Below, piece after piece: positions 32,113-40,972 of a DNA stretch of 64,000 nucleotides (position 1 is its first letter; every line of letters begins with the position of its first letter). The stretch spans positions 1 to 64,000 of the forward strand of contig DAINOJ010000012.1 in the NCBI GenBank assembly GCA_036744005.1, given 5' to 3'. The notes beneath the pieces were generated by a model, which searched no databases, was not told the DNA's origin, and saw only the letters and a list, made by a program, of their open reading frames with translations. The position numbers and the translations under genes were made by a program. Source of the stretch: CALCNS01 sp937897315 (GTDB lineage: Bacteria; Bacillota; JAAYKD01).

Positions 32113-35028
32113 ATGAAGTTACGGAAAATGTGGCTCAACATCAATGGCGTCAACCGTATTTTTATCTGCAATCCGGAAAAGGATTCTTTAGCCGATGTTT
32201 TGCGGCGTATCGGTCTAACAGGCACCAAAATCGGATGCGGAACTGGGGTTTGCGGCTCCTGCTCTGTGATTCTCGATGGGGAAGTCATTCGTTCTTGTGT
32301 GCGAAAAATCAAAACGGTCAAAGAATACAGCAAAATTATCACCATTGAAGGAATCGGTACCCCTACCTATCAGCACCCCTTGCAAGTAGCATTCATGAAT
32401 TGCGGTGCAGTCCAATGTGGTTTTTGTTCCCCAGGATTCATTGTCGCTGCTTATGCTCTCTTAGAAAAGAACAACAATCCCTCCCGTAACGAAGTACGTC
32501 AATGGTTCCAAAAGCATCGCAATATTTGCCGTTGCACCGGGTATAAGCAAATCGTCGACGCGGTCATGGCCGCTGCCAAAGTCGTTCGCGGTGAAGCTAC
32601 CATCGATGAGATTACCTTCCAATTGCCGGAAGACAACGAATACTACGGCAAACCTCTTGTTCGCCCCAATGCTTTGGCTAAGGTAACCGGTACTGCCGAT
32701 TATGGTGATGATCAGGAATTAAAAATGCCTGCGGAATCCTTACATGCCGTTATGGTACAACCCCGTGTGGCGCATCACGCTAAAATACTAAAAATAGATA
32801 CAGAAGAAGCTTCCCAAATGCCCGGAGTCGTCAAAATCGTGACTCATAAAGAATTGAAAGAAGCCGGCGGCACCAATGTGATGGCGGAAGGTCAATTCCA
32901 CGAAAGAACCACGGTTATGGTACCTAGCCGCAAAGTGTTATGTGAAGATCGAATTTATCGTTATGGCGATGCTGTTGCCGTTGTGGTGGCGGACACCAAA
33001 GATCATGCCCGTGCTGCTGCAGAAAAGGTAAAAGTAGAAATCGAACAACTTCCTGAATACTTGAGTTATTTGGAAGCCGTTATGCCCGATGCCATACGCA
33101 TTCACGAAGATACCCCCAATATTTTCTGTGTTCAGCCCACTCTGAAAGGTGTAGGGTTGGAAGATCCCAACAAAGTAGCAGAAGTCATTGATGATTCTGT
33201 TTATAGTGTGGAGGGAAGTTTCCACTCTACCCGCGAACCCCATCTTTCTGTTGAAGGCGATACCATTCAGGCTTACTTTGATGAAGAGGATAATTTAACC
33301 TTCCAATGCAAATCCCAGGGTGTTTATTCCTCCTTAGGTCGTATTGGTGACTCTTTGGGCGTTCCCAAAGCCAAAATGCGCATCATTATGAACCCTACCG
33401 GTGGTTCATTTGGCTGGTCCACGAATGCCGGGGATTTGGTCTTAGCCGGTGCTGCCGCCGTTGTCACCAAAATGCCGGTTGCACTTTCCATGACCTATGA
33501 AGAGCATCATCATTACAGCGGGAAACGCTGCCCCTCTTATTCCAACGCTCGTTTGGCTTGCGATGCTGCCGGGAAAATCACAGCAGCAGAGTTTGATTTT
33601 GGATACGACCATGGTGCTTATTCTTGGGGTGGAGACGACTTAATCACCAAACCGGCACGATTTGCTTTCTTCCCTTATAGCATTCCCAATGTAGCCGGAT
33701 TATCAAGAATTGCCAATACCAACCATAACTATGGTACTGCATATCGTGCTTATGGCTCACCACAAGCATATACAATGGGCGAGGCCATGATGGATCTGCT
33801 TGCTGAAAAAGCAGGTATCGATCCGTTTGAGTTCCGTTGGAGAAACATTGCCAGAGAAGGCGAAACCAATATCAATAGCTATCCGTTCCGTCAATACCCC
33901 ATGGAAAAAATCATGGAAACCATGAAACCTCATTACGATCGAGCTGTAGCCGAAGCGAAAGCTGCGACAACACCTGAAAAACGTCGAGGAGTCGGCCTTT
34001 CATGGGGTGGTTTTAACGTAACAGAAGGTGGTACCGATAAAGCGACAGTAGCCCTTGAGATTGCTCCAAATGGTATGTTCTACAAGTATGATACCTACCA
34101 AAACTTGGGACAGGGCGGAGACATCGGCTCTTTAATGCTGACTCTTGAAGCGTTAAAACCATTGAAGGTAAAGCCGGACCAAATACGTCTGATCCAAAAC
34201 GATACGAAGATCTGTCCGGATAGCGGTATGTCGGGTGCCAGCAGAACCCATTTCATGAGCGGTAACGCCACGAAAATTGCCGGAGAAAAACTCATGGATG
34301 CCATGAGAAAGCCCGATGGAACTTATCGAACCTATGAAGAAATGGTCGCCGAAGGGCTACCGACCAAGTATGAAGGGACCTTCTCCAATACATCCATCCC
34401 CGGGCTATGTCGATTAGATCCCAACACGGGAATCGGTGATCCCACTCCGGCTTATACTTACATTTTAAATATGGCAGAAGTGGAAGTCGATACTGCTACT
34501 GGGAAGACAACTGTGCTTCGCTTTACTGCTGTTGACGATGTAGGTAAAATTGGCAACATTGATGCCGTAAACGGTCAGGCTTATGGCGGTATCTCTCATG
34601 CAATTGGTTTTGCCTTGAGCGAAAATTATGATGATGTCAAAAAGCATACCAATCCCTTGACCAGTGGAGTACCCTATATTCTGGATATTCCCGATGAAAT
34701 TGAAGTCATTCACTATGAACGTCCCGATGAAGCAGGTCCCTTTGGATCCTCTGGTGCTTCTGAGGCCTTCCAATCTTCTGGTCATGTTGCCGTATTGAAT
34801 GCCATCCACAACGCTTGCGGTGTTCGTATTTACGAAATGCCCGCTACCCCAGAGAAGGTCAAAGCCGGTCTCGAAATTCTGGCTAAAGGCGGCAAAATTC
34901 TGCCAACCAAATACTTCCTTGGCTCTGATCTCTATGAAGAGCTAGAGAACATCAAAGCCAACCCTGTCAAAGTCGGGGCTGAAGATTACTTCGTGCCGTT
35001 GGGTACCGGAGCAGAAAAATTCTTCTAA
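32113..35028 (+). CDS. Mop-type molybdopterin aldehyde oxidoreductase (xanthine oxidase family, single chain)
   Basis: 971 residues in one chain. The N-terminal plant-type [2Fe-2S] domain has Cys42, Cys47, Cys50, Cys62. The second [2Fe-2S] domain has Cys102, Cys105 and the CRC pair near 139. The large molybdopterin part follows, without an FAD domain. This is the layout of Desulfovibrio gigas aldehyde oxidoreductase (about 907 residues). The catalytic Glu is Glu884 in GSSGASEAFQSSG. The family oxidises aldehydes to acids using molybdopterin-cytosine dinucleotide and a Mo=S centre. ATG preceded by GGAGG. Adjacent accessory genes support a Mo-hydroxylase. Substrate is not proven. Confidence 0.93.
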   Translation: MKLRKMWLNINGVNRIFICNPEKDSLADVLRRIGLTGTKIGCGTGVCGSCSVILDGEVIRSCVRKIKTVKEYSKIITIEGIGTPTYQHPLQVAFMNCGAVQCGFCSPGFIVAAYALLEKNNNPSRNEVRQWFQKHRNICRCTGYKQIVDAVMAAAKVVRGEATIDEITFQLPEDNEYYGKPLVRPNALAKVTGTADYGDDQELKMPAESLHAVMVQPRVAHHAKILKIDTEEASQMPGVVKIVTHKELKEAGGTNVMAEGQFHERTTVMVPSRKVLCEDRIYRYGDAVAVVVADTKDHARAAAEKVKVEIEQLPEYLSYLEAVMPDAIRIHEDTPNIFCVQPTLKGVGLEDPNKVAEVIDDSVYSVEGSFHSTREPHLSVEGDTIQAYFDEEDNLTFQCKSQGVYSSLGRIGDSLGVPKAKMRIIMNPTGGSFGWSTNAGDLVLAGAAAVVTKMPVALSMTYEEHHHYSGKRCPSYSNARLACDAAGKITAAEFDFGYDHGAYSWGGDDLITKPARFAFFPYSIPNVAGLSRIANTNHNYGTAYRAYGSPQAYTMGEAMMDLLAEKAGIDPFEFRWRNIAREGETNINSYPFRQYPMEKIMETMKPHYDRAVAEAKAATTPEKRRGVGLSWGGFNVTEGGTDKATVALEIAPNGMFYKYDTYQNLGQGGDIGSLMLTLEALKPLKVKPDQIRLIQNDTKICPDSGMSGASRTHFMSGNATKIAGEKLMDAMRKPDGTYRTYEEMVAEGLPTKYEGTFSNTSIPGLCRLDPNTGIGDPTPAYTYILNMAEVEVDTATGKTTVLRFTAVDDVGKIGNIDAVNGQAYGGISHAIGFALSENYDDVKKHTNPLTSGVPYILDIPDEIEVIHYERPDEAGPFGSSGASEAFQSSGHVAVLNAIHNACGVRIYEMPATPEKVKAGLEILAKGGKILPTKYFLGSDLYEELENIKANPVKVGAEDYFVPLGTGAEKFF

Positions 35029-35115
35029 AAACAAACATCAACCACCGTTGGGGAGGGGATGCTTTACCCACAATGGGCGAACATCTCCTCCCTCCCCCAT
35101 ATAAAGGAGGATACG

Positions 35116-37305
35116 ATGCGCGAATTTCAAGAAATTCTCAAAGATTGTTTACGTGACGAACCTCCTTTTTGTACATCGGTTTGTCCATTTGACTTAGATA
35201 TTCGAGATTTTATCGTTAAGTTACAACGAGGTAGTTTCAACGGAGCATTTCGTTTGTATCAGAATACAGTGGGATTCCCTGGAATTGTTTCTAAAATTTG
35301 TCCCCATCCCTGTCATAACGCTTGTATTCGTAAACAAACCGATGAAACGATTGATTTGCAACGACTGGAACAAGCTGCTGTATCTTTTGCGAACAATACC
35401 ACGCCAAACCGTTATTTCTTGCCGGCAAAAGGAAAGAAAATTGCCATTATTGGTGCAGGTCTGGGTGGTTTGGGAGCTGCTTTGCGTTTAACCGCCAGAA
35501 AATATGACGTTGAGATGTACGAAAAAAGCTCTCGACTTGGTGGAAGTCTCTGGAATCTGCTACCCCCTGAAGATTTTCTACCCGATATTCAAAAACAATT
35601 TGAAAACGAGCAGTTCACCATTCACTTCAATACAGAGATAACTTCTTTCAATCAAATCTCTGCCGATGCCATATTGATTGCCACCGGTTCAAAGGGACCT
35701 ACCTTTTCAGATCAACCGGGTGTGTTTCGGTGTGCAACCGGTCACCCTGTAGAAGCGCTTGCTTCAGGATTGGTTATGGCCGGTGCTATAGAAGGATTTT
35801 TGAAATCCGGAGTGATGCGTTTGCCGGAACCAAAACCACCCACTCGTTTGGTCATGGACCCACAGTTCATTCATCCCTTGCCGAGTACACTTTCACCCAA
35901 TGGAACACTCAGCAAAGAGGAAGCTATTACAGAATCTCGAAGATGCCTAAAGTGTCAGTGTGATGCTTGTATACGCCACTGTGACTTAATGAAGTTTTAC
36001 GGGAAAGCTCCAAAGCGTATCGAAGAGGAAGTGGAGATCACCATTCATCCCGGCACATTAGATGGAAACGGAACCGTGGCGACACGACTCATCGCCACTT
36101 GTAATCATTGCGACGTTTGCAAGCTCGTTTGTCCTCAGGGCATCGATACCGGGGCGTTCTTGTTACAAAGTCACCGTGCCATGGAAGAAAAAGGAGCCAT
36201 GCCTTGGGTCTTCCACGAGTTTTGGTTAAGAGATATGAACTTCTCCAATGGTGAGGAAGCTGCTGTTCGTTTTCAACCGCCAGGATACTCAGCCTCCCCT
36301 TGGATGTATGTACCCGGCTGCCGTTTAGGTGGCAGTGACCCGAATTATGTGTTACATAGTTATGAATACATGCTTCAGGAAGCCCCCAACACCGCGTTGT
36401 TGCTGAATTGTTGTGGTGCACCGGCTCTATGGGCAGGGCAGCAACCGGTTTTTGAACAGACATTGAATCAAATCCGTGCAGATTGGATCTCGTTTGGAAA
36501 ACCCACTGCTGTTTTTGCTTGTAGTACGTGTCAAAGAATCTATGGAGATTATTTACCGGAGATTCCCGGGGTTTCCATTTTCGAGTGGATGAACGAGCGT
36601 CATTATACCCCACCCCTAAAGGAAAATCTTCCTGTATGTGTCTTTGATCCTTGTCAATCGGCGGGACACCCGGAAATACAGCAAGCGGTTCGCGATTTGG
36701 TCCGTCGGAGTGGTCACAACATTGCTCAAGAATTGGATCTTCCTCTATGCTGCGGCTGGGGGGGGCAAGTTTCCATTGCAAATCCAAAATATTTTGAAGG
36801 CGTGGTTCGTAGTCGGAGTGCGGATAGTACTCTTCCCTATGTGACGTATTGCGCCAATTGCCGAGATGTATTTGCCTCTTCTGGTAAATCTGCCTTTCAC
36901 ATCTTTGACCTATTATTTAGATTAAACCATACCCCCGAATCCTCAGCCGAGTTGCGTGGCGCGCCCAGTCCCAGCTTATCTCGGCAAAACCGACGTCAAT
37001 TAAAAACGCAGCTGTATCAACGTTATTTTGGGGAGGAATGGAAGATGTCTCAACCTCAACTTCGCTTACTCATTCGGGAAGAACTTAAGGAGAAACTGAA
37101 TCGTTCCATGATACTTATCGAAGATTTGGAATCCGTGGTGGCTTATTGCGAGAAGACCGATGCTAAAATTCAGCATTCCGATGGTAGCTTTTCCGGGTAT
37201 TTAATGATTGGTCAAATGACGTTTTGGGTGCAGTATCGCCTTTGTGATCAGGGGTTCATCTTGGAAAATGCTTATTGTCACCGGATGCAGATTGGAGAGT
37301 CTTAA
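35116..37305 (+). CDS. Dicluster Fe-S / flavin oxidoreductase, predicted redox partner of the aldehyde oxidoreductase
   Basis: 729 residues from ATG 35116 with AAGGAGG upstream. In order: an N-terminal Cys region (PPFCTSVCPFDLD, KICPHPCHNACIR) like the GltB-small/dihydropyrimidine dehydrogenase alpha-helical Fe-S domain; a short FAD/NAD-type Rossmann segment (GAGLGGLGAALRL), shorter than usual; CLKCQCDACIRHC and CNHCDVCKLVCP for two 4Fe-4S clusters; then heterodisulfide-reductase-like CCG domains (NCCGAPALW, CCGWGGQ) near residues 440 and 540. This matches a protein family I recall beside Mop in Desulfovibrio. It could carry electrons from the oxidoreductase to a carrier. It ends 2 nt before the next gene. 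Confidence 0.83.
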   Translation: MREFQEILKDCLRDEPPFCTSVCPFDLDIRDFIVKLQRGSFNGAFRLYQNTVGFPGIVSKICPHPCHNACIRKQTDETIDLQRLEQAAVSFANNTTPNRYFLPAKGKKIAIIGAGLGGLGAALRLTARKYDVEMYEKSSRLGGSLWNLLPPEDFLPDIQKQFENEQFTIHFNTEITSFNQISADAILIATGSKGPTFSDQPGVFRCATGHPVEALASGLVMAGAIEGFLKSGVMRLPEPKPPTRLVMDPQFIHPLPSTLSPNGTLSKEEAITESRRCLKCQCDACIRHCDLMKFYGKAPKRIEEEVEITIHPGTLDGNGTVATRLIATCNHCDVCKLVCPQGIDTGAFLLQSHRAMEEKGAMPWVFHEFWLRDMNFSNGEEAAVRFQPPGYSASPWMYVPGCRLGGSDPNYVLHSYEYMLQEAPNTALLLNCCGAPALWAGQQPVFEQTLNQIRADWISFGKPTAVFACSTCQRIYGDYLPEIPGVSIFEWMNERHYTPPLKENLPVCVFDPCQSAGHPEIQQAVRDLVRRSGHNIAQELDLPLCCGWGGQVSIANPKYFEGVVRSRSADSTLPYVTYCANCRDVFASSGKSAFHIFDLLFRLNHTPESSAELRGAPSPSLSRQNRRQLKTQLYQRYFGEEWKMSQPQLRLLIREELKEKLNRSMILIEDLESVVAYCEKTDAKIQHSDGSFSGYLMIGQMTFWVQYRLCDQGFILENAYCHRMQIGES

Positions 37306-37306
37306 A

Positions 37307-37510
37307 ATGGAACAGAAAACAGAAAAAGAACCCTTAATCTGCCATCGATGTCAGATGCCATTAATGGAAACGAAAACTTTTTTCAAGTATCTGGGTCACA
37401 GTTTTCATACCGATATCCCTACCTGTCCCAAATGTGGATTGGTTTATATTTCTGAAGCATTGGCGAAAGGACGCATGGCCCAGGTGGAACAGGAATTGGA
37501 GGACAAATAA
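37307..37510 (+). CDS. Small Cys-rich redox protein (DVU_1557-like)
   Basis: 67 residues with two CxxC pairs, CHRCQMP and CPKCGLVYI, suggesting a rubredoxin-like zinc or iron site. ATG at 37307 with GGAGAG upstream. It overlaps the next start (TAATG), so translation is coupled to the radical SAM gene. I recall the same small protein adjacent to Mop in Desulfovibrio vulgaris (DVU1557). Metal content and partner are unknown. Confidence 0.8.
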   Translation: MEQKTEKEPLICHRCQMPLMETKTFFKYLGHSFHTDIPTCPKCGLVYISEALAKGRMAQVEQELEDK

Positions 37511-38805
37511 TGCCCGAGATACTGCGTCATACCTATAGCCTTTGTCCGGTATGTCAAAAAAAACTGGAAGCCGTTTATGTCCGTCGAGACGTTGCGGTAT
37601 GCTTTGAATTAATTTGCCCAACACATGGCTCCTTTTCCACTCCGGTCTGGTATAATCGTGTCAGCGGAGCTGCCTGGACAAATGTAGAGGACGAACTGAC
37701 CGTTCCTCCACCCTGCCCGGATGCCTGTGGGTTATGCCCGGAACATCGCCAGGATACCTGTTGTGTCGTTTTGGAAATCACCAAACGTTGCAACCTTACT
37801 TGTCGTTTCTGCTTTGCCGATGGAGGCAAAGGGGAGGATGTACCATTTGCCAACTTGCAACAAGCGTTTGCCGACATGGTGAAACAATCCAAAACTTTGG
37901 TACAGCTTTCGGGAGGAGAACCGACTCTGCGAGAGGATTTACCTCTAGTCATTGAAGCGGCAAAAAAAGCCGGCTTGCTGTATGTGCAACTCAACACCAA
38001 CGGGTTGCGCTTAGCAGAAGATCCTGCTTACGCCATACGTTTGGCGAATGCGGGTTTATCTTTTGTCTTTTTGCAATTTGACGGTCTTTCTTCTTCGGTT
38101 TATGAGTCACTGAGAGGGCGCGACCTTCTCGAGTTAAAAAAACAGGCCATAGCCCATTGCAATGATGCTGGCTTAGGAGTCACCTTGGTGATGACAGTGG
38201 TTCCCGGTGTTAACGATCAGCAAATCGGTGATGTTTTACAGTTTGCTTGGGAACAATCTCCGGTCATTCGGGGTGTTAACTTACAACCTGTTAGCTACTT
38301 TGGTCGCACTCCCAATTCCACCTCTCCTTTTGAACATCTTACCCTAGATACCCTAGCAGAAGAAATCGAAAAGCAAACTCACGGTGTTATTCCATCATCG
38401 AAACTTTTTCCAGCTCAGAATGATCATCCCTTATGCGGATTTCACGGAGACTTCGTGATCACATCAGAAGGTTTGCCGAAAGCGCTTTCGATGCCATCCA
38501 AAAAATGTACTTGTGGTAAAGGCTTAGTTTCTTCGGTTCCCAAACGCGAATTTTTGGCCAGAAGATGGCAAAGGAAACCTTCCATCTTTGACGGGAACCA
38601 AACACACCAAAGTCATGATTTGTTTGATTTGGAGTATTTTGCTCAACGAGTTCAGAGCCATGGTTTCACGATTACAGCAATTTCGTTTCAGGACGCCGAA
38701 AATCTTGATTTGGAGCGCTTACAACGATGCCGTTTACATGTCTATGACCAAGGACGCATGATTCCTTTCTGTGCCTATTATTATACCCCTCGGAGGTTGT
38801 TATGA
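37510..38805 (+). CDS. Radical SAM protein (TrsS-like)
   Basis: 431 residues. The radical-SAM cluster motif CNLTCRFC supplies Cys94, Cys98 and Cys101. An N-terminal Cys-rich region (CPVC, CPTHG, CGLCPEH, TCC) and a later KKCTCGKG could hold auxiliary metal. Members are annotated by NCBI as radical SAM (seleno)protein TrsS, as I recall; here every position is Cys rather than Sec. The fold resembles other SPASM/MoaA-like enzymes, but the product is unknown. The start overlaps the small redox gene and the stop overlaps the methyltransferase start (ATGA), so the three are translationally coupled. Confidence 0.85.
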   Translation: MPEILRHTYSLCPVCQKKLEAVYVRRDVAVCFELICPTHGSFSTPVWYNRVSGAAWTNVEDELTVPPPCPDACGLCPEHRQDTCCVVLEITKRCNLTCRFCFADGGKGEDVPFANLQQAFADMVKQSKTLVQLSGGEPTLREDLPLVIEAAKKAGLLYVQLNTNGLRLAEDPAYAIRLANAGLSFVFLQFDGLSSSVYESLRGRDLLELKKQAIAHCNDAGLGVTLVMTVVPGVNDQQIGDVLQFAWEQSPVIRGVNLQPVSYFGRTPNSTSPFEHLTLDTLAEEIEKQTHGVIPSSKLFPAQNDHPLCGFHGDFVITSEGLPKALSMPSKKCTCGKGLVSSVPKREFLARRWQRKPSIFDGNQTHQSHDLFDLEYFAQRVQSHGFTITAISFQDAENLDLERLQRCRLHVYDQGRMIPFCAYYYTPRRLL

Positions 38806-39422
38806 GTGTGCGCGAATCAACACCCGATTGTTTGAGACCGGGTGGTCTTACTCTAACTGAACTGGGTATTCTTCAATGTGGGTTTCACGAAGGAGCTACT
38901 TTGGCAGATATTGGTTGCGGAAACGGAATCACGGTTGAGTATTTACTACGAAAAGGATATATGGCATATGGCGTAGATTTGCATGCCAAATCTCCATACA
39001 TACGAGGGGATGCCGGTCAATTGCCATTTGACAATGAATCCATGGATGGTTTGCTCTACGAGTGTAGCTTTTCCAAGATGCAACACACCGATCAGGTTTT
39101 AGCGGAAGCTCGCCGTGTCTTAAGCAAGAAAGGAAAACTTTTGCTGAGTGATTTCTATGCACGCGGTGTTTCAGCCGATTTTCAAGGGTTATTAGGTCGG
39201 GTTGAGAGCGCGGATGAGATTCAACAACGTTTTCGAGCAGCCGGATTTCGTCTTACGTATTGGACCGACGCCAGTCAGGATGTACTGCAAACGTTTGGAC
39301 AACTCATTTTGAACCACGGCTGCATAGAAACGATTCTCGGTGCGAACCGAGAACAAATGAAGGCGGCTAAGTGTGGGTACTTTTTATCCATATGGGAGGT
39401 TGAGCATGTACTCGGGAATTGA
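38802..39422 (+). CDS. SAM-dependent methyltransferase (DVU_1556/TrsM-like)
   Basis: 206 residues with class I methyltransferase motif I LADIGCGNGITVEYL and motif II/post-I DLHAKSPY. The sequence LLYECSFSKM puts a Cys where related proteins are annotated to have Sec, from memory. It follows the radical SAM gene with an ATGA overlap and overlaps the ligase start by 17 nt. It could methylate an intermediate made by the radical SAM enzyme. Substrate unknown. Confidence 0.8.
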   Translation: MSVRESTPDCLRPGGLTLTELGILQCGFHEGATLADIGCGNGITVEYLLRKGYMAYGVDLHAKSPYIRGDAGQLPFDNESMDGLLYECSFSKMQHTDQVLAEARRVLSKKGKLLLSDFYARGVSADFQGLLGRVESADEIQQRFRAAGFRLTYWTDASQDVLQTFGQLILNHGCIETILGANREQMKAAKCGYFLSIWEVEHVLGN

Positions 39423-40557
39423 AAACTGGATTCTGAAACGATGTGGCTTAGCCTCTTTTCAAGACCTAGAAGATTGGCAGCAGGATCAATTGGCACGACA
39501 AACAGACTATGCCAAGCGCTCCTTGTTTTATCGTAACGGGTTGAGAGGTTTTACTACATCCGACGATCTTCGTTCCAACCCCTTACAGTTCCTATGTATA
39601 CCTCCTAAAGAAGTATCCCGAATTACTACCTTACCCACTTCAGGTACCAGCGGCGTCTCCAAAAGAGTTTTTTTCTCAGAAGAAGACCTTCAACTGACCG
39701 TAGAGTATTTTCATGTCGGCATGCAAGAGCTCATGGCTCCACAACAAAAAGCAGCGATATTTATGCCGGGAGCAACACCTGGGAGTGTAGGTGATTTGTT
39801 AATTCAAGCTATTGAAGGCTTTGGAGGAGAAGCTGCCGCGTACGGGTTCATACGAAATCCTTATGATGCTCAAATTCAGGCCGCTGATGCCGACTGTTTA
39901 TTGGGGCACCCCATACAACTATTGACCTTGTCCCGTATCGCTCCTCACTTACGTCCCAAATCGGTTTTATTGACCGGCGATCCTGTCCCTGCTTGGCTAA
40001 TAACCGAAATGGAACAAACTTGGAGTTGTCGTATCCACCCTCATTACGGTCTGACAGAAAGCGGCTTTGGTTTAGCCGTCCGCGGAAAAGATGGCTATGG
40101 CGAACAAATATGCCATCCGTTTATTCGATTAGATATTATGGATCCTCAAACCGGTACGCTTGTACCCGATGGCGAGTGGGGTGAAATCGTTTTATCTACA
40201 TTAATGCGCCAAGCGATGCCACTACTTCATTATCGCACCGGGGATTGCGGTCGCTGGCTTCCCGATACCTATCCAAAACGGCTTGATATCCGACAAAGTC
40301 GCATACAACAGCCACAGTTAGAGCGCAACTTCACCATTCACCATTTAGACCAAGCGGTCTTTTCGATAAAAGATGTTTTCTACTATACGGCAACGTTGAA
40401 AAAAGAGGGATTACTTCTTACCATTGACTCCCCAGCAGAGTATCACGATATTTCGGTGGCGTTGAAAAACGTATTACACCTTTCTATTCCTTGGCACATT
40501 GAGAAAAAAAAGATGCTTTGTGAACCAGGGAAACGAAAGATTGCAATAGAAGAATAA
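39406..40557 (+). CDS. AMP-dependent acyl-CoA ligase-like protein (DVU_1553 family)
   Basis: 383 residues from ATG 39406, with GGGAGG upstream. It is related to phenylacetate-CoA ligase: the nucleotide loop reads LPTSGTSGVSKRVFF, and the adenylate site shows HYGLTESGFGLAV and YRTGDCG. It is short compared with most ligases (about 430-550), with a reduced C-terminal lid. This subfamily sits in Mop clusters of Desulfovibrio. Whether it adenylates a cofactor or a substrate acid produced by the oxidoreductase is not known. Confidence 0.8.
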   Translation: MYSGIENWILKRCGLASFQDLEDWQQDQLARQTDYAKRSLFYRNGLRGFTTSDDLRSNPLQFLCIPPKEVSRITTLPTSGTSGVSKRVFFSEEDLQLTVEYFHVGMQELMAPQQKAAIFMPGATPGSVGDLLIQAIEGFGGEAAAYGFIRNPYDAQIQAADADCLLGHPIQLLTLSRIAPHLRPKSVLLTGDPVPAWLITEMEQTWSCRIHPHYGLTESGFGLAVRGKDGYGEQICHPFIRLDIMDPQTGTLVPDGEWGEIVLSTLMRQAMPLLHYRTGDCGRWLPDTYPKRLDIRQSRIQQPQLERNFTIHHLDQAVFSIKDVFYYTATLKKEGLLLTIDSPAEYHDISVALKNVLHLSIPWHIEKKKMLCEPGKRKIAIEE

Positions 40558-40569
40558 GGAGGAGAAATC

Positions 40570-40884
40570 ATGGAATTCAAAAACGCTACGGTTGTAGCAA
40601 AAGCGAATATCTACTTCGAGGGCAAAGTAACCAGTCGAACCATTTTTACCGCGGAAGGTGTGAAGAAAACTTTAGGAATCTTCTTGCCCGGAGAATACCG
40701 TTTTCAGACGGGAGCCGAAGAGCTTATGGAGATTTTAGCAGGCAGAGTAGATATTCGTTTGTCCGGAGAACAAGTGTATACCCTCTATACTGCAGACACA
40801 CACTTCAACGTTCCAGCGAATTCATTTTTTGACTTAAAAGTCTATGAAGTCACCGATTATTGCTGTACTTACTTGGAAGCATAA
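40570..40884 (+). CDS. ppnP: Pyrimidine/purine nucleoside phosphorylase (PpnP)
   Basis: 104 residues, the full DUF1255/PpnP length. The cupin pattern LGIFLPGEYRFQTGAEELMEI and FNVPANSFFDLKV is typical. PpnP phosphorolyses many nucleosides to free base and ribose 1-phosphate. AAGGAGG precedes the ATG 13 nt after the ligase gene. Its place inside a molybdenum-hydroxylase cluster is odd; it may recycle cytidine- or guanosine-type by-products of cofactor handling. Confidence 0.85.
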   Translation: MEFKNATVVAKANIYFEGKVTSRTIFTAEGVKKTLGIFLPGEYRFQTGAEELMEILAGRVDIRLSGEQVYTLYTADTHFNVPANSFFDLKVYEVTDYCCTYLEA

Positions 40885-40897
40885 CGGTCATCATGAA

Positions 40898-40917
40898 CCC
40901 GGCAGACATCTGCCGGG
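40898..40917 (+). terminator. Hairpin between ppnP and the NTP-transferase gene
   Basis: Stem CCCGGCA / TGCCGGG with a 6-nt loop (extendable by two pairs), followed by CTCTTAC. There is no strong T-tract, so it may only attenuate or mark an mRNA processing point. Confidence 0.45.
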
Positions 40918-40972
40918 CTCTTACAAGCAATCGTTATGTTTTCAAATACCATTCGAAGAAAGGAGACCTTCT

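Noticed and set aside
36089..36787. 232-residue minus-strand frame inside the dicluster gene
   Set aside because: Antisense shadow with biased composition and no ribosome site.
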